Below, piece by piece: positions 1 to 6,353 of a stretch of 7,596 nt of DNA. The notes under the pieces are model-generated. The model had not been told where the DNA came from and made no database searches. It saw nothing but the letters and a program-made list of their open reading frames with translations. Made by a program: the position numbers and the translations under genes. Numbering within the stretch: the stretch's first letter is position 1; each line of letters opens with the position of its first letter. Source of the DNA: a bacterium (lineage in GTDB: Bacteria > Spirochaetota > UBA4802 > UBA5550). The stretch lies in contig JAAENB010000906.1 of NCBI GenBank assembly GCA_024224995.1, positions 1 to 7,596 of the forward strand, in the 5' to 3' direction.

Positions 1-32
1 GTGTCAAGATAAATATCTCTCCTCGTAGGCAT
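1..32 (-). CDS. possible 5' end of a gene running off the left edge
   Basis: An ATG at 32-30 opens a minus-strand frame to the window edge. It reads M-P-T-R-R-D-I-Y-L-D, and the last two bases (AC) dictate Thr. An AGGG ribosome-binding-like sequence lies about 4 nt upstream. A basic start followed by LDT is reminiscent of REP-associated tyrosine transposases (Y1/IS200-like), which often begin M-P-R...LDxPG and continue to a HHV-type motif. Only eleven residues are visible, so this identification is a guess. The frame could also be a chance opening. Confidence 0.3.
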   Translation of the reverse strand, partial: MPTRRDIYLD

Positions 33-74
33 ATCGCCCTGGTATAGTATCGGCTTTTTGGTGTGGATTATTTA

Positions 75-106
75 GTGGAAACAGCTGTAGAAAGAGCTGT
101 TTCCAC
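75..106 (-). terminator. perfect 12-bp hairpin 3' of the Ig-like lipoprotein gene, candidate terminator
   Basis: The arms gtggaaacagct (75-86) and agctgtttccac (95-106) are exact reverse complements around an 8-nt loop. The hairpin starts 13 nt past the stop codon at 120-122, where a terminator for the 724-residue gene would lie. On neither strand is the stem followed by a T-run, so it is not a classical intrinsic terminator. It also sits about 40 nt upstream of the possible ATG at 32, so it could belong to that gene or be a repeat palindrome. Confidence 0.45.
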
Positions 107-119
107 CTGGCTGGTTTAC

Positions 120-2294
120 TTAGTCACTAATTCCAAAATGACGACTGCTTGAAGCCTCTACCCATGTATTGCCGTTATCGTCGGAAACCATGACACTCCA
201 TGAATAACAGGAGGGATGACCGGAACCGGATAAGGCATGACTGCTCGGTAAGAAATATAACACCTCTCCACCATTTGCAAAATTTGTACCACTTTTATAC
301 AAATAGTTTGCCCCGCGAGTGGAAGAAGTAACCTCTATTGGAAACCTCGGTAATGGATTACTAAAAGGATCACTCCCATAGTTACTTATATATAATTTAA
401 AGATTAAAGGATCTCCATCTCTATCCCGGCAATTCCAGTCAAATGTTGGCGTAGTAAAATTTAAATAGTTAGTGTAAGGATTACTCGTACGAGGCGAGTC
501 AGCACTGACCGTGGGGGGATTATTAGTATCATCAGCTCTTGTGGAAAACCCCCATACCGGGCTCGAGGTTTCACCGCCCTTCCCGTCCTTTGCCACAATC
601 CTCCAGTAATAGGTGTGAACATATTCCAGGTCCGACTCATTCATAGTGATGCTTGAAGATGTCAGGCCCTCTTCCTTTAGCGGTGGTTCCATTAATGTTC
701 CAAAATACAGATCATAGCTTAAAGAATCTCCGTCAGGATCGGAGCATGACCAATCCAGGCTTACATTAAGCTCCTGGTCACGAGCACTGTGGGACGGAGA
801 CGGGCTCGACGGCACGTCCGGGTCATGGTTGATATCATCATTTTTTGTGGAAAAACTCCATACCGGCCCGGAAGTTTCACCGCCCTTCCCGTCCTTTGCC
901 ACAATCTTCCAGTAATAGGTAGTGCCATTAACCAGGTCATTCTTACTGTAGCTTGAAGATAACAGGGGAACTGGTTCAAGCGGTGGATTGCTTGATGTTC
1001 CGAAATACAGATCATAGGTCAAAGAATCACCGTCCGGATCAGAACATGACCAATTCAGGCTTATATTGGTCTCCCGGTCATCAGCATTGTCTGTTGGAGT
1101 TGGATTTGACGGCTGAATAGGACTTTTATTCAAAGGTTTATCGATCTGGTATACTAAATTTTTGTAGCCTAAAACTCCCGGCAGATAATAATCGACAATT
1201 TCTTTTCCCAGGAATCTCACCTGTACTCCTGCTCCTGCCTCAATTCCCACAAATAGTTTTAACCAGGGACTATCAGTTACATCCGTTTGACATTCTACAT
1301 AACCGTTTATATCTACATAGGGACCAGCCACTCCATAGAGCAATAGATTAATCTGCGGGCCGATGTAGCCTTTAAATTCTGCCCCTGCAGTTAACTCGAT
1401 TTCACCATCTAACGTTCTACTATAATCACTAATAGGTTTCCAGCGCTTATCTTCATACATGAGTCCTAAGGTATAACTCTCATGTATAGATGCTTTTGTT
1501 TCCATACCGCAGCTTGCCGACCCCGTTATACCAACATCAACCGTTAATAGTGGTTTTACAATAACCGGTATGTTATAGATGTATACCTTGAATCGAGGCA
1601 ATGGAAACTTCGCAATTTCATACTCTTTTTCTATTGAATAAAATTCGCTTTCTGCGCTAAACGTAACATCTGCTGTATTTTCCAGGTTTACTTCAAAATG
1701 AACTCTTTCAAGTCCTTCATCTATATCGATATTAAATATTACCGATGGATCTATTTGAATAGAACCCTGTAAATGTACTTTATTTCCGGAATTATCTTCG
1801 TAAAGATCTTTATCGACTTCCAGATAAAAATAATCGTCTCCTCTTTTCGACATATCTTTTCGCAAAATAACCCCTTCCGAAACAGCCTTATTATACATAT
1901 CACTATTTGCCGACAATCTCCCTTCAAACTGAATCGAAGCCTGCTTAAAAACATCCGACAGGGTTGCGTTTTCTACATTGAGTATTATCGTACCGCCTGA
2001 TTCGGTTTTTTTGGTGACTTTTACTAATAATCCATCCGGTGTGTTCGTAGTAAGGTCACCGACGATTATATCATTTTCTGAAATCTCCTTCAATTTGTGG
2101 TCCAAAGATCTTGAAAAATATAAAACCGTACTATCTGCTGAGATGGTTACATTTTCCAGCAGTTCTTCATCAAGAACTTTTACATTCTCTGAGACTCTAT
2201 CGTCGGGGGAACAATCAGAACAGCAACCATCAGAGGAGCACTGATTTAAAAAGATTAGCGCTACAAATAGTATAAGTAATTGGACTTTTTTCAT
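120..2294 (-). CDS. putative surface lipoprotein with C-terminal Fn3/Ig-like modules
   Basis: This is a 724-residue protein of unknown exact function. Residues 1-18 form a short signal peptide with L-N-Q before Cys19, a loose lipobox of the sort spirochaetes tolerate. A Cys-rich stretch (C24, C25, C28) follows. Residues about 38-125 resemble a beta-rich module seen in bacterial surface proteins (DIIVG...TPDGLLVKV...ATLSD). Residues about 170-380 are beta-rich and unassigned. Residues about 391-486 and 490-587 are two close Fn3/Ig-like modules, each with SDPDGDSL, YDLYFGT, YYW and VAKDGKGGETS. A diverged third module spans about 593-721 (DRDGDPL, SWSVMVSDD). The start is supported by GGAAGG 9 nt upstream of the ATG. 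It has its own upstream region carrying the element shared with the sigma operon. It is probably displayed on the cell surface and may bind ligand or matrix, which is inference. Confidence 0.85.
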   Translation of the reverse strand: MKKVQLLILFVALIFLNQCSSDGCCSDCSPDDRVSENVKVLDEELLENVTISADSTVLYFSRSLDHKLKEISENDIIVGDLTTNTPDGLLVKVTKKTESGGTIILNVENATLSDVFKQASIQFEGRLSANSDMYNKAVSEGVILRKDMSKRGDDYFYLEVDKDLYEDNSGNKVHLQGSIQIDPSVIFNIDIDEGLERVHFEVNLENTADVTFSAESEFYSIEKEYEIAKFPLPRFKVYIYNIPVIVKPLLTVDVGITGSASCGMETKASIHESYTLGLMYEDKRWKPISDYSRTLDGEIELTAGAEFKGYIGPQINLLLYGVAGPYVDINGYVECQTDVTDSPWLKLFVGIEAGAGVQVRFLGKEIVDYYLPGVLGYKNLVYQIDKPLNKSPIQPSNPTPTDNADDRETNISLNWSCSDPDGDSLTYDLYFGTSSNPPLEPVPLLSSSYSKNDLVNGTTYYWKIVAKDGKGGETSGPVWSFSTKNDDINHDPDVPSSPSPSHSARDQELNVSLDWSCSDPDGDSLSYDLYFGTLMEPPLKEEGLTSSSITMNESDLEYVHTYYWRIVAKDGKGGETSSPVWGFSTRADDTNNPPTVSADSPRTSNPYTNYLNFTTPTFDWNCRDRDGDPLIFKLYISNYGSDPFSNPLPRFPIEVTSSTRGANYLYKSGTNFANGGEVLYFLPSSHALSGSGHPSCYSWSVMVSDDNGNTWVEASSSRHFGISD
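534..1124 (-). repeat. two tandem Fn3/Ig-like modules, near-identical in part at DNA level
   Basis: The modules are 837-1124 and 534-827. Their cores match closely in DNA: 568-600 equals 874-906 exactly (33 nt), followed by one mismatch and another identical 12 nt. The first halves (SDPDGDSL, YDLYFGT) are also close, while the loop around residues 432-455 versus 532-556 differs. Such similarity at synonymous sites suggests recent duplication or gene conversion rather than selection on protein alone. Confidence 0.85.
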
Positions 2295-2334
2295 GCTTTT
2301 CTACCTTCCTTTTTTTAGTAGTTATTTTAATGCT

Positions 2335-2366
2335 GCATTGAAGCGGATTATTTCATCCGGCAATGC
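2335..2366 (-). other. two-part hairpin in the leader of the Ig-like lipoprotein gene
   Basis: GCATTG (2335-2340) pairs with CAATGC (2361-2366), and CGGAT (2344-2348) pairs with ATCCG (2355-2359) around a 6-nt loop. An AAG/G internal loop separates the two stems. The structure directly abuts the shared promoter-like element, and its inner edge is 40 nt from the ATG at 2294. There is no T-run after it on either strand. It could be an operator, a leader-RNA structure or a weak transcription stop after the upstream membrane-protein gene. Confidence 0.45.
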
Positions 2367-2407
2367 TATATAAGTATGATTTGGAGGTAAAAATGAGAAA
2401 TTTTTTT
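2367..2407 (-). promoter_or_regulatory. shared two-part element, copy A, upstream of the lipoprotein gene
   Basis: Read on the minus strand, a run of T-paired A bases is followed by TTCTCATTTTTA (2399-2388), a 6-nt pyrimidine-rich spacer, then AATCATACTTATATA (2381-2367). Both named parts recur exactly at 3760-3793 before the sigma gene. Taking TTCTCA as a -35-like part and TACTTA as a -10-like part gives 17 nt between them, a normal promoter geometry, though neither matches a sigma-70 consensus well. The downstream edge is 72 nt from the lipoprotein ATG. A second, degenerate copy of the A-rich/TTCATTTT part lies at about 2408-2424, just after the preceding stop codon. Confidence 0.5.
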
Positions 2408-2424
2408 GGGAAAATGAATTTTTT

Positions 2425-3192
2425 TTATTGTATTCGGTCGGATATTTCTCCTGCCGCTTCGCGGCAGGCTTTATCTATCCCTTCTACTGTCTTTAATTCC
2501 CTGGGCTGCGGCATAAATACAATTTTTCCTATCTCTTTATTCACCGCTTTTGTGGAAAGAAAATAGACTTCACCTGTTTTTTCTACTGATACATACAAAA
2601 GGACACCCCGGGCAGGAGCCGAATCGGTTTGAAACAGGACATTCTTTGAGCCCCTTAAGCGGGCAAGTTCTTTTTTTATTATCCCCATAGCACGATCTGT
2701 CAGCATATTATCCGAATTCTCGCGCTCAAAAGATTTAATAATTATGGCATTTTTAAATTTTTTATCGGCTAAAACAGTTGGCGGCACAGGTTCAGGCCTG
2801 ACTGTTTTCCCGGGACCGGCTTGTGTATGATCCTCTTTTTGGGGCTGGACAGGTTCGGGTTCTACAAGAGGCGGATTCTCCTTAAGAAGATGCTTCACTC
2901 CAATATAAACCCCGGTTGAAACCGATGCAGCAGTAACTACTACAGCCGAGATTAACGCCGTCATCACAACAGTGGAACTCTTTGCAATAGTGAGAGATAT
3001 ACCAAAACGGTTTATCCGGAAAAAAAGGAATATTACCAGGCCAATAAAAAGTGTGTATTCCCCACGTGTTTTTAATATTGATACGAGGATATCCGTTCTT
3101 GCCTTAAACAGGTCTTTTTTTGCCTCAGGGCTCAGATACCTGTCGAACTTATAAGTTTTGAGAACCTGTTTTAATACATCCTGCCGGCTCAT
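2425..3192 (-). CDS. membrane protein coupled to the sigma factor, putative anti-sigma/sensor
   Basis: This is a 255-residue protein. Residues 1-44 are a basic, probably cytoplasmic segment. Residues 46-60 (TLFIGLVIFLFF) and about 72-98 are hydrophobic, giving one or two membrane spans. Residues 105-142 are a Pro/Glu-rich linker. Residues 146-255 are a globular domain (AIIIKSF, KKELARL, LLYVSVEKTGEVYFL, IDKACREAAGEI) that looks like a half CsgG/TolB-N-type fold, a weak pattern-based impression. Its ATG overlaps the sigma stop as ATGA (3189-3192), so translation is probably coupled, the usual arrangement for an anti-sigma partner. It has a single Cys (243) and no HxxxCxxC, so it is not a zinc-type anti-sigma factor. 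If both hydrophobic stretches span the membrane, the C-terminal domain is cytoplasmic; if only one does, it is periplasmic. Confidence 0.75.
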   Translation of the reverse strand: MSRQDVLKQVLKTYKFDRYLSPEAKKDLFKARTDILVSILKTRGEYTLFIGLVIFLFFRINRFGISLTIAKSSTVVMTALISAVVVTAASVSTGVYIGVKHLLKENPPLVEPEPVQPQKEDHTQAGPGKTVRPEPVPPTVLADKKFKNAIIIKSFERENSDNMLTDRAMGIIKKELARLRGSKNVLFQTDSAPARGVLLYVSVEKTGEVYFLSTKAVNKEIGKIVFMPQPRELKTVEGIDKACREAAGEISDRIQ

Positions 3193-3719
3193 AAAAGATC
3201 CTCCAGGCTTTTTATTCCTTTTTTCTTAAAATATTCCGTTAACTTCTTCTGAATTTGTTCATAGCGGTATCGCACTACCCACTTGTTTATTCCTAAGAAT
3301 TTCGCAACCTCTTTGTGAGTAAGATTATTTATGGCAATAAGTTCAAAAATTTCTCTATCATTTTCTTCCTCAAAATTCCCCATATCCTCCAGGGCTTCTT
3401 CAATCATAATCCGTGTATCTCTCATTCCGTTAACAAAAGAAAGATTAATATCATCCATAATATAATCTATACCAACATGTTTATTCTCTTTCTTTTTAAA
3501 AAAATCAAAAACCACATTGCGCGTTGTTCCCAACACCCATTTACGCGGGTTTTCCGCTTCATCAAATTTTTCATATAACCGGGTAAAGATCTCCTGGCAG
3601 AGATCCCGGGTTTCTTCAGTATTATTTACCTGTTTATTTATGATGCTGTATACCAGGGGAAACAGCTTATCATAAATTTCGGTAAATTTTTCTATTTTAT
3701 CATTCATTCGTTTTTTCAT
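3189..3719 (-). CDS. ECF-like RNA polymerase sigma factor
   Basis: This is a 176-residue protein, the usual size for a two-domain ECF sigma factor that redirects RNA polymerase to a small promoter set. Residues about 14-78 match region 2: FPLVYSII, DLCQEIFTRLYEKF (core-binding part), then PRKWVLGTTRNVVFDFFKKK (promoter -10 recognition). An acidic linker (about 104-122) follows. Residues about 122-165 match region 4, with the helix-turn-helix around LTHKEVAKFLGINKWVVR. There is no region 1.1 or region 3. AGAGA sits about 7 nt before the ATG at 3719; the Met at residue 5 has no better site. The next gene overlaps by 4 nt and probably encodes its regulator. The element at 3760-3801 lies 40 nt upstream and recurs before the lipoprotein gene, which suggests autoregulation. 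Subgroup not assignable by eye. Confidence 0.9.
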   Translation of the reverse strand: MKKRMNDKIEKFTEIYDKLFPLVYSIINKQVNNTEETRDLCQEIFTRLYEKFDEAENPRKWVLGTTRNVVFDFFKKKENKHVGIDYIMDDINLSFVNGMRDTRIMIEEALEDMGNFEEENDREIFELIAINNLTHKEVAKFLGINKWVVRYRYEQIQKKLTEYFKKKGIKSLEDLL

Positions 3720-3751
3720 GTTATTTCTCTATTTTTTTCCCGAATGTCAAT

Positions 3752-3769
3752 TACTTATATATATAAGTA
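3752..3769. promoter_or_regulatory. 18-bp perfect AT-rich palindrome upstream of the sigma gene
   Basis: TACTTATATATATAAGTA is its own reverse complement. It overlaps the downstream edge of shared element copy B. Copy A has only one half of the palindrome (its other side reads tgctatata), so the symmetry is specific to the sigma-operon copy. It may be an operator for a dimeric regulator, or simply an extended AT-rich -10 region. Confidence 0.4.
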
Positions 3770-3801
3770 TGATTCCGGGGATAAAAATGAGAATTTTTTT
3801 T
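3760..3801 (-). promoter_or_regulatory. shared two-part element, copy B, upstream of the sigma operon
   Basis: On the minus strand an A8 run (3801-3794) is followed by TTCTCATTTTTA (3793-3782), a 7-nt spacer, then AATCATACTTATATA (3774-3760). Both named parts are identical to copy A at 2367-2399, while the spacer differs in sequence and is 1 nt longer. The element ends 40 nt upstream of the sigma ATG. The A-run overlaps the stop codon of the LVIVD-repeat gene. Its presence before both units, and its absence upstream of 7355, suggest a promoter used by this sigma factor. Alternatives are a repeat or a 3'-end signal. Confidence 0.5.
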
Positions 3802-6328
3802 ACTGGTATGGCCCCAGGTGGATAACCTGCAAACCCCTCTTCATATGAGCCATATAAGCATAACTTCCTGAAACATATAGTTCACCAATAGATCCGGTAG
3901 TATTACTGCTTCCCTTTAAAACCGGCAATACAGGATTGGAAATATCTATTACCTGCAGACCCTCCATCTGCTCACCCACATATGCATAATTGCCTGATAC
4001 ATATATTCCATATGCATTACCGGGAGTGGGACAGTCTCCTGCTATAAACGGAGATGACGGGTCGGATATATCTATTACCTGTAAACCTCCCCTGCCATCA
4101 GCGATATACGCATAATTGCCCGATACGTATACTCCGGTTGCAGAACCCGGAGTGCCGCAAGTGCCTGCCGGAGCCGGTGCTGCGGGATCGCTAATATCTA
4201 TTATCAGTAAACCTTTTTCACTATCAGTATCAGTATCACTATCAACCACATATGCATAACTACCCGATACATGTACATGATGAGCATAACCAGAGGTGGC
4301 GCAAGTGCCTGCTGAAGCCGGATCTGTTGGATCGCTAATATCTATTACCTGTAAACCGTTCCCACCAACAGCCACATAGGCATAATTACCGGCTATATAT
4401 ACACTAGAAGCATGACCATCAGTTTTGAAATTCTTGACCCTGGCAGGTGCTGTGGGATCGGATATATCTATGACCTGTAAAGCTCCCCGGCCATCAGCTA
4501 TATATGCATAATTGCCCGATACACATACCCCCATAGGATAACCGGAAAAGTAAAAACTTCCTACCCGAAACGGTGCCGTGGGATCGGATATATCCATTAT
4601 TTCCAAACCTTTCTCATTATCAACCATATATGCATAACCACCAGATATATATACTCCTTCGTTATTACCGGGAGTGTCACAACTTCCTGCCAAAATCGGT
4701 GCCGGAGGCCCGGATATATCTATTACCTGTAAACCTTTCTCATCAACAGTTACATAAGCATAATTTCCCGATACACATACTCCTGATGCGGAACCGGAAG
4801 TTTCATAATGTCCTATCAAAATCGGTGTCCCGGGATAGGATATATCTATTATCTCCAGGCCTCTCTCATTATCAACAACATATGCATAATTGCCCGATAC
4901 ATATAGTCCTTCAGCAGAATCAGTAGTCTCACAATTCCCTACCAGAGTTGGTGCTGTGGGATTGGATATATCGATTACTTGTAAACCTCTCCCACGAGCA
5001 GACACATACGCATAATTGTTGACTACATATACTCCTGTTGCACCAGTTCCGTATTCCGGAGAGGTGTAACTTGCGGCCAAAGTCGGCACTCTGGGATTGG
5101 AGATATCAATTACCTGCAAACCAGCCATATAGTCAGCCACATACGCATAATCACCCGATACGGATACTCCCATGGCAATATGGGGAGTATCAAAAGCTCC
5201 TATAAAAACCGGTTCCGCTGGATTGGAGATATCTATTATTTGTAAACTTCTCCAGCTGGCAGACACATATGCGTAATTGTTGACAACATGTACTCCTGTT
5301 GCGAAATTCGGGGTGTCGTAACTTCCGGTCCAGGTCGGTGTTGTGGGATCGGATATATCTATGATCTTTAGACCTTCATCATCAACCACATAGGCATAGT
5401 GGCTCGATACATATACTCCTCTTGCGGAACCGGATCTGTCACAACTTCCGGCCCAGGTCGGCGTTGTGGGATCGGATATATTTATTACCTGTAAACCTCT
5501 CTCACCAGCAGCAACATATGCATAATCACCTAATACAAATACTCCCTTTGCGTAGTCAATGTCATAACTGCCGACTAACCCCGGAGAGAAGAAATCTGTT
5601 TTAAAATAAAAGGTAAATTCCGATTTTAAAATATTACCGGCCAGATCTTTTACCCCGCTTTTTACTGTAACGGTATAATCAGCATTATACTCAAAATATC
5701 CCTTTTTTTGAAAAACCGCCATCCTTTTCTTTGGATAATAAAAAACAGCCCCATCAAGCTCATTATTACCGGAGTCTTTTACAACAAAAGTCTCTGAATT
5801 AATCAAATCAGCATCCATATCCTTGTTAAATTTTACAGAGACCTGCTGGGCGATTGAAACTCTGCGCTCCCCGTCATAAGGAATGATGTTATCGATAAAC
5901 GACACTCCTGCGGGATCGGTCTCAGCTAAAACCGTAAAATAAAATATAACCGTTTCACGAGCATCCCCTTTTGAAACAGTACCTGAAAGAGAGATCCTTT
6001 TATCAATGGAACCATAATCCGGACGGTCAACAGTCCCATCAGGGGCGATAACCCCTGACGCGTCCCCGCCCTCAGGAATAAAAACAGCTCCCCAGGTAAT
6101 TGTGGTACCGTTTGATCCCCCCGAGGCCAATAGCAGGCTGTGTGTAACTTCATCAACAGACGTATCTCCCCCGGTTAAAAACCCGGCCGGATCGGCAGCC
6201 CGTAACGCGGCAGCATCAGCAGCAACAGACTCTTCGTTTTCCAGGGAATCATGGACAACATTAGTGTATCCACATGAAAAAATAAAAAATAGAAACGGAA
6301 TAATAAAAGCCAAAAATCTCTGTTTCAC
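3800..6328 (-). CDS. LVIVD-repeat beta-propeller lipoprotein with Ig-like domains
   Basis: From the GTG at 6328 this is 842 residues. Residues 1-18 (KQRFLAFIIPFLFFIFS) with Cys19 form a clear lipoprotein signal. Residues about 39-137 resemble the atrophied bacterial Ig domain aBig_2 (VDEVTHSLLL, TTITWGA, APDGTVDRPDYG, FTVLAE). Residues about 142-244 resemble the SbsA/Big_5 Ig-like domain (IIPYDGERRVS, VKFNKDMD, YTVTVKSGVKDLAGN). Residues 251-842 are 14 LVIVD repeats of mostly 42 residues, each with V.V.GNYAYV...GLQVIDISDP..P. The GTG is preferred over upstream ATGs at 6370 and 6346: a GGGAG ribosome-binding site lies 6 nt before it and the signal peptide then starts correctly. It is probably co-transcribed with the gene 25 nt upstream. 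The likely role is a surface binding or scaffold protein; no enzyme motif is visible. Confidence 0.85.
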   Translation of the reverse strand: MKQRFLAFIIPFLFFIFSCGYTNVVHDSLENEESVAADAAALRAADPAGFLTGGDTSVDEVTHSLLLASGGSNGTTITWGAVFIPEGGDASGVIAPDGTVDRPDYGSIDKRISLSGTVSKGDARETVIFYFTVLAETDPAGVSFIDNIIPYDGERRVSIAQQVSVKFNKDMDADLINSETFVVKDSGNNELDGAVFYYPKKRMAVFQKKGYFEYNADYTVTVKSGVKDLAGNILKSEFTFYFKTDFFSPGLVGSYDIDYAKGVFVLGDYAYVAAGERGLQVINISDPTTPTWAGSCDRSGSARGVYVSSHYAYVVDDEGLKIIDISDPTTPTWTGSYDTPNFATGVHVVNNYAYVSASWRSLQIIDISNPAEPVFIGAFDTPHIAMGVSVSGDYAYVADYMAGLQVIDISNPRVPTLAASYTSPEYGTGATGVYVVNNYAYVSARGRGLQVIDISNPTAPTLVGNCETTDSAEGLYVSGNYAYVVDNERGLEIIDISYPGTPILIGHYETSGSASGVCVSGNYAYVTVDEKGLQVIDISGPPAPILAGSCDTPGNNEGVYISGGYAYMVDNEKGLEIMDISDPTAPFRVGSFYFSGYPMGVCVSGNYAYIADGRGALQVIDISDPTAPARVKNFKTDGHASSVYIAGNYAYVAVGGNGLQVIDISDPTDPASAGTCATSGYAHHVHVSGSYAYVVDSDTDTDSEKGLLIIDISDPAAPAPAGTCGTPGSATGVYVSGNYAYIADGRGGLQVIDISDPSSPFIAGDCPTPGNAYGIYVSGNYAYVGEQMEGLQVIDISNPVLPVLKGSSNTTGSIGELYVSGSYAYMAHMKRGLQVIHLGPYQ
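3803..5578 (-). repeat. 14 tandem LVIVD repeats (about 126 bp each)
   Basis: Repeat lengths in residues, N to C, are 41, 41, 42, 42, 45, 42, 42, 42, 42, 42, 48, 42, 42 and 39. Repeat 5 (4946-5080) carries an extra three residues before GVYV. Repeat 11 (4172-4315) carries six extra residues from a hexamer tract. The last repeat lacks the DISDP ending and closes the protein. DNA similarity between units is high, with phrases such as ggatatatctattacctg recurring. In this family each repeat usually forms one blade of a beta-propeller, so 14 would fit two seven-bladed propellers. Confidence 0.9.
4220..4243 (-). repeat. in-frame hexanucleotide tract (4 units)
   Basis: Plus-strand units are ACTATC, AGTATC, AGTATC, ACTATC. 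On the coding strand they read GAT-AGT-GAT-ACT-GAT-ACT-GAT-AGT, giving DSDTDTDS in the loop between the YVV strand and the GLLIIDIS strand of repeat 11. Sister repeats have only D-N-E-K there, so about three extra units (18 nt, six residues) were gained. Because the unit is 6 nt, gain or loss keeps the reading frame. Confidence 0.8.
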
Positions 6329-6334
6329 AATAAG

Positions 6335-6344
6335 CTCCCCCCCC
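6335..6344 (-). promoter_or_regulatory. ribosome-binding site with an eight-G tract, sets the GTG start
   Basis: On the coding strand G8 (6344-6337) is followed by AG (6336-6335), then six bases, then GTG (6328-6326). GGGAG is a good Shine-Dalgarno match at normal spacing, which fixes the start of the lipoprotein. An ATG at 6346 overlaps the G-tract and is too far upstream of the signal peptide. A homopolymer of this length is prone to slippage, although the AG nearest the start would keep its spacing. Confidence 0.6.
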
Positions 6345-6353
6345 ATGTTTTTG

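Noticed and set aside
761..1015. Second minus-strand frame inside the Ig-like lipoprotein gene
   Set aside because: It lies wholly within the repeated modules in another frame, with no plausible start signal.
2394..2566. Plus-strand frame beginning ATG-AGA after GGAGG
   Set aside because: It has a good-looking ribosome-binding site, but the frame is antisense to the 3' end of the membrane-protein gene. Its counterpart at copy B (3788) stops after 12 codons, so the similarity is explained by the shared element.
3782..3801. AT-only hairpin (AAAAAT-TCTC-ATTTTT) as an intrinsic terminator after the LVIVD gene
   Set aside because: The stem contains only A:T pairs and lacks a following T-run on the minus strand, so it is too weak to call.
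4573..4926. Plus-strand open frame with repeated His/Leu-rich units
   Set aside because: This is the complement of the LVIVD repeats; its periodicity simply mirrors the 126-bp units.
3803..5578. CRISPR-like regular repetition
   Set aside because: The units are contiguous, about 126 bp, and encode an uninterrupted protein repeat; there are no short repeats with unique spacers.
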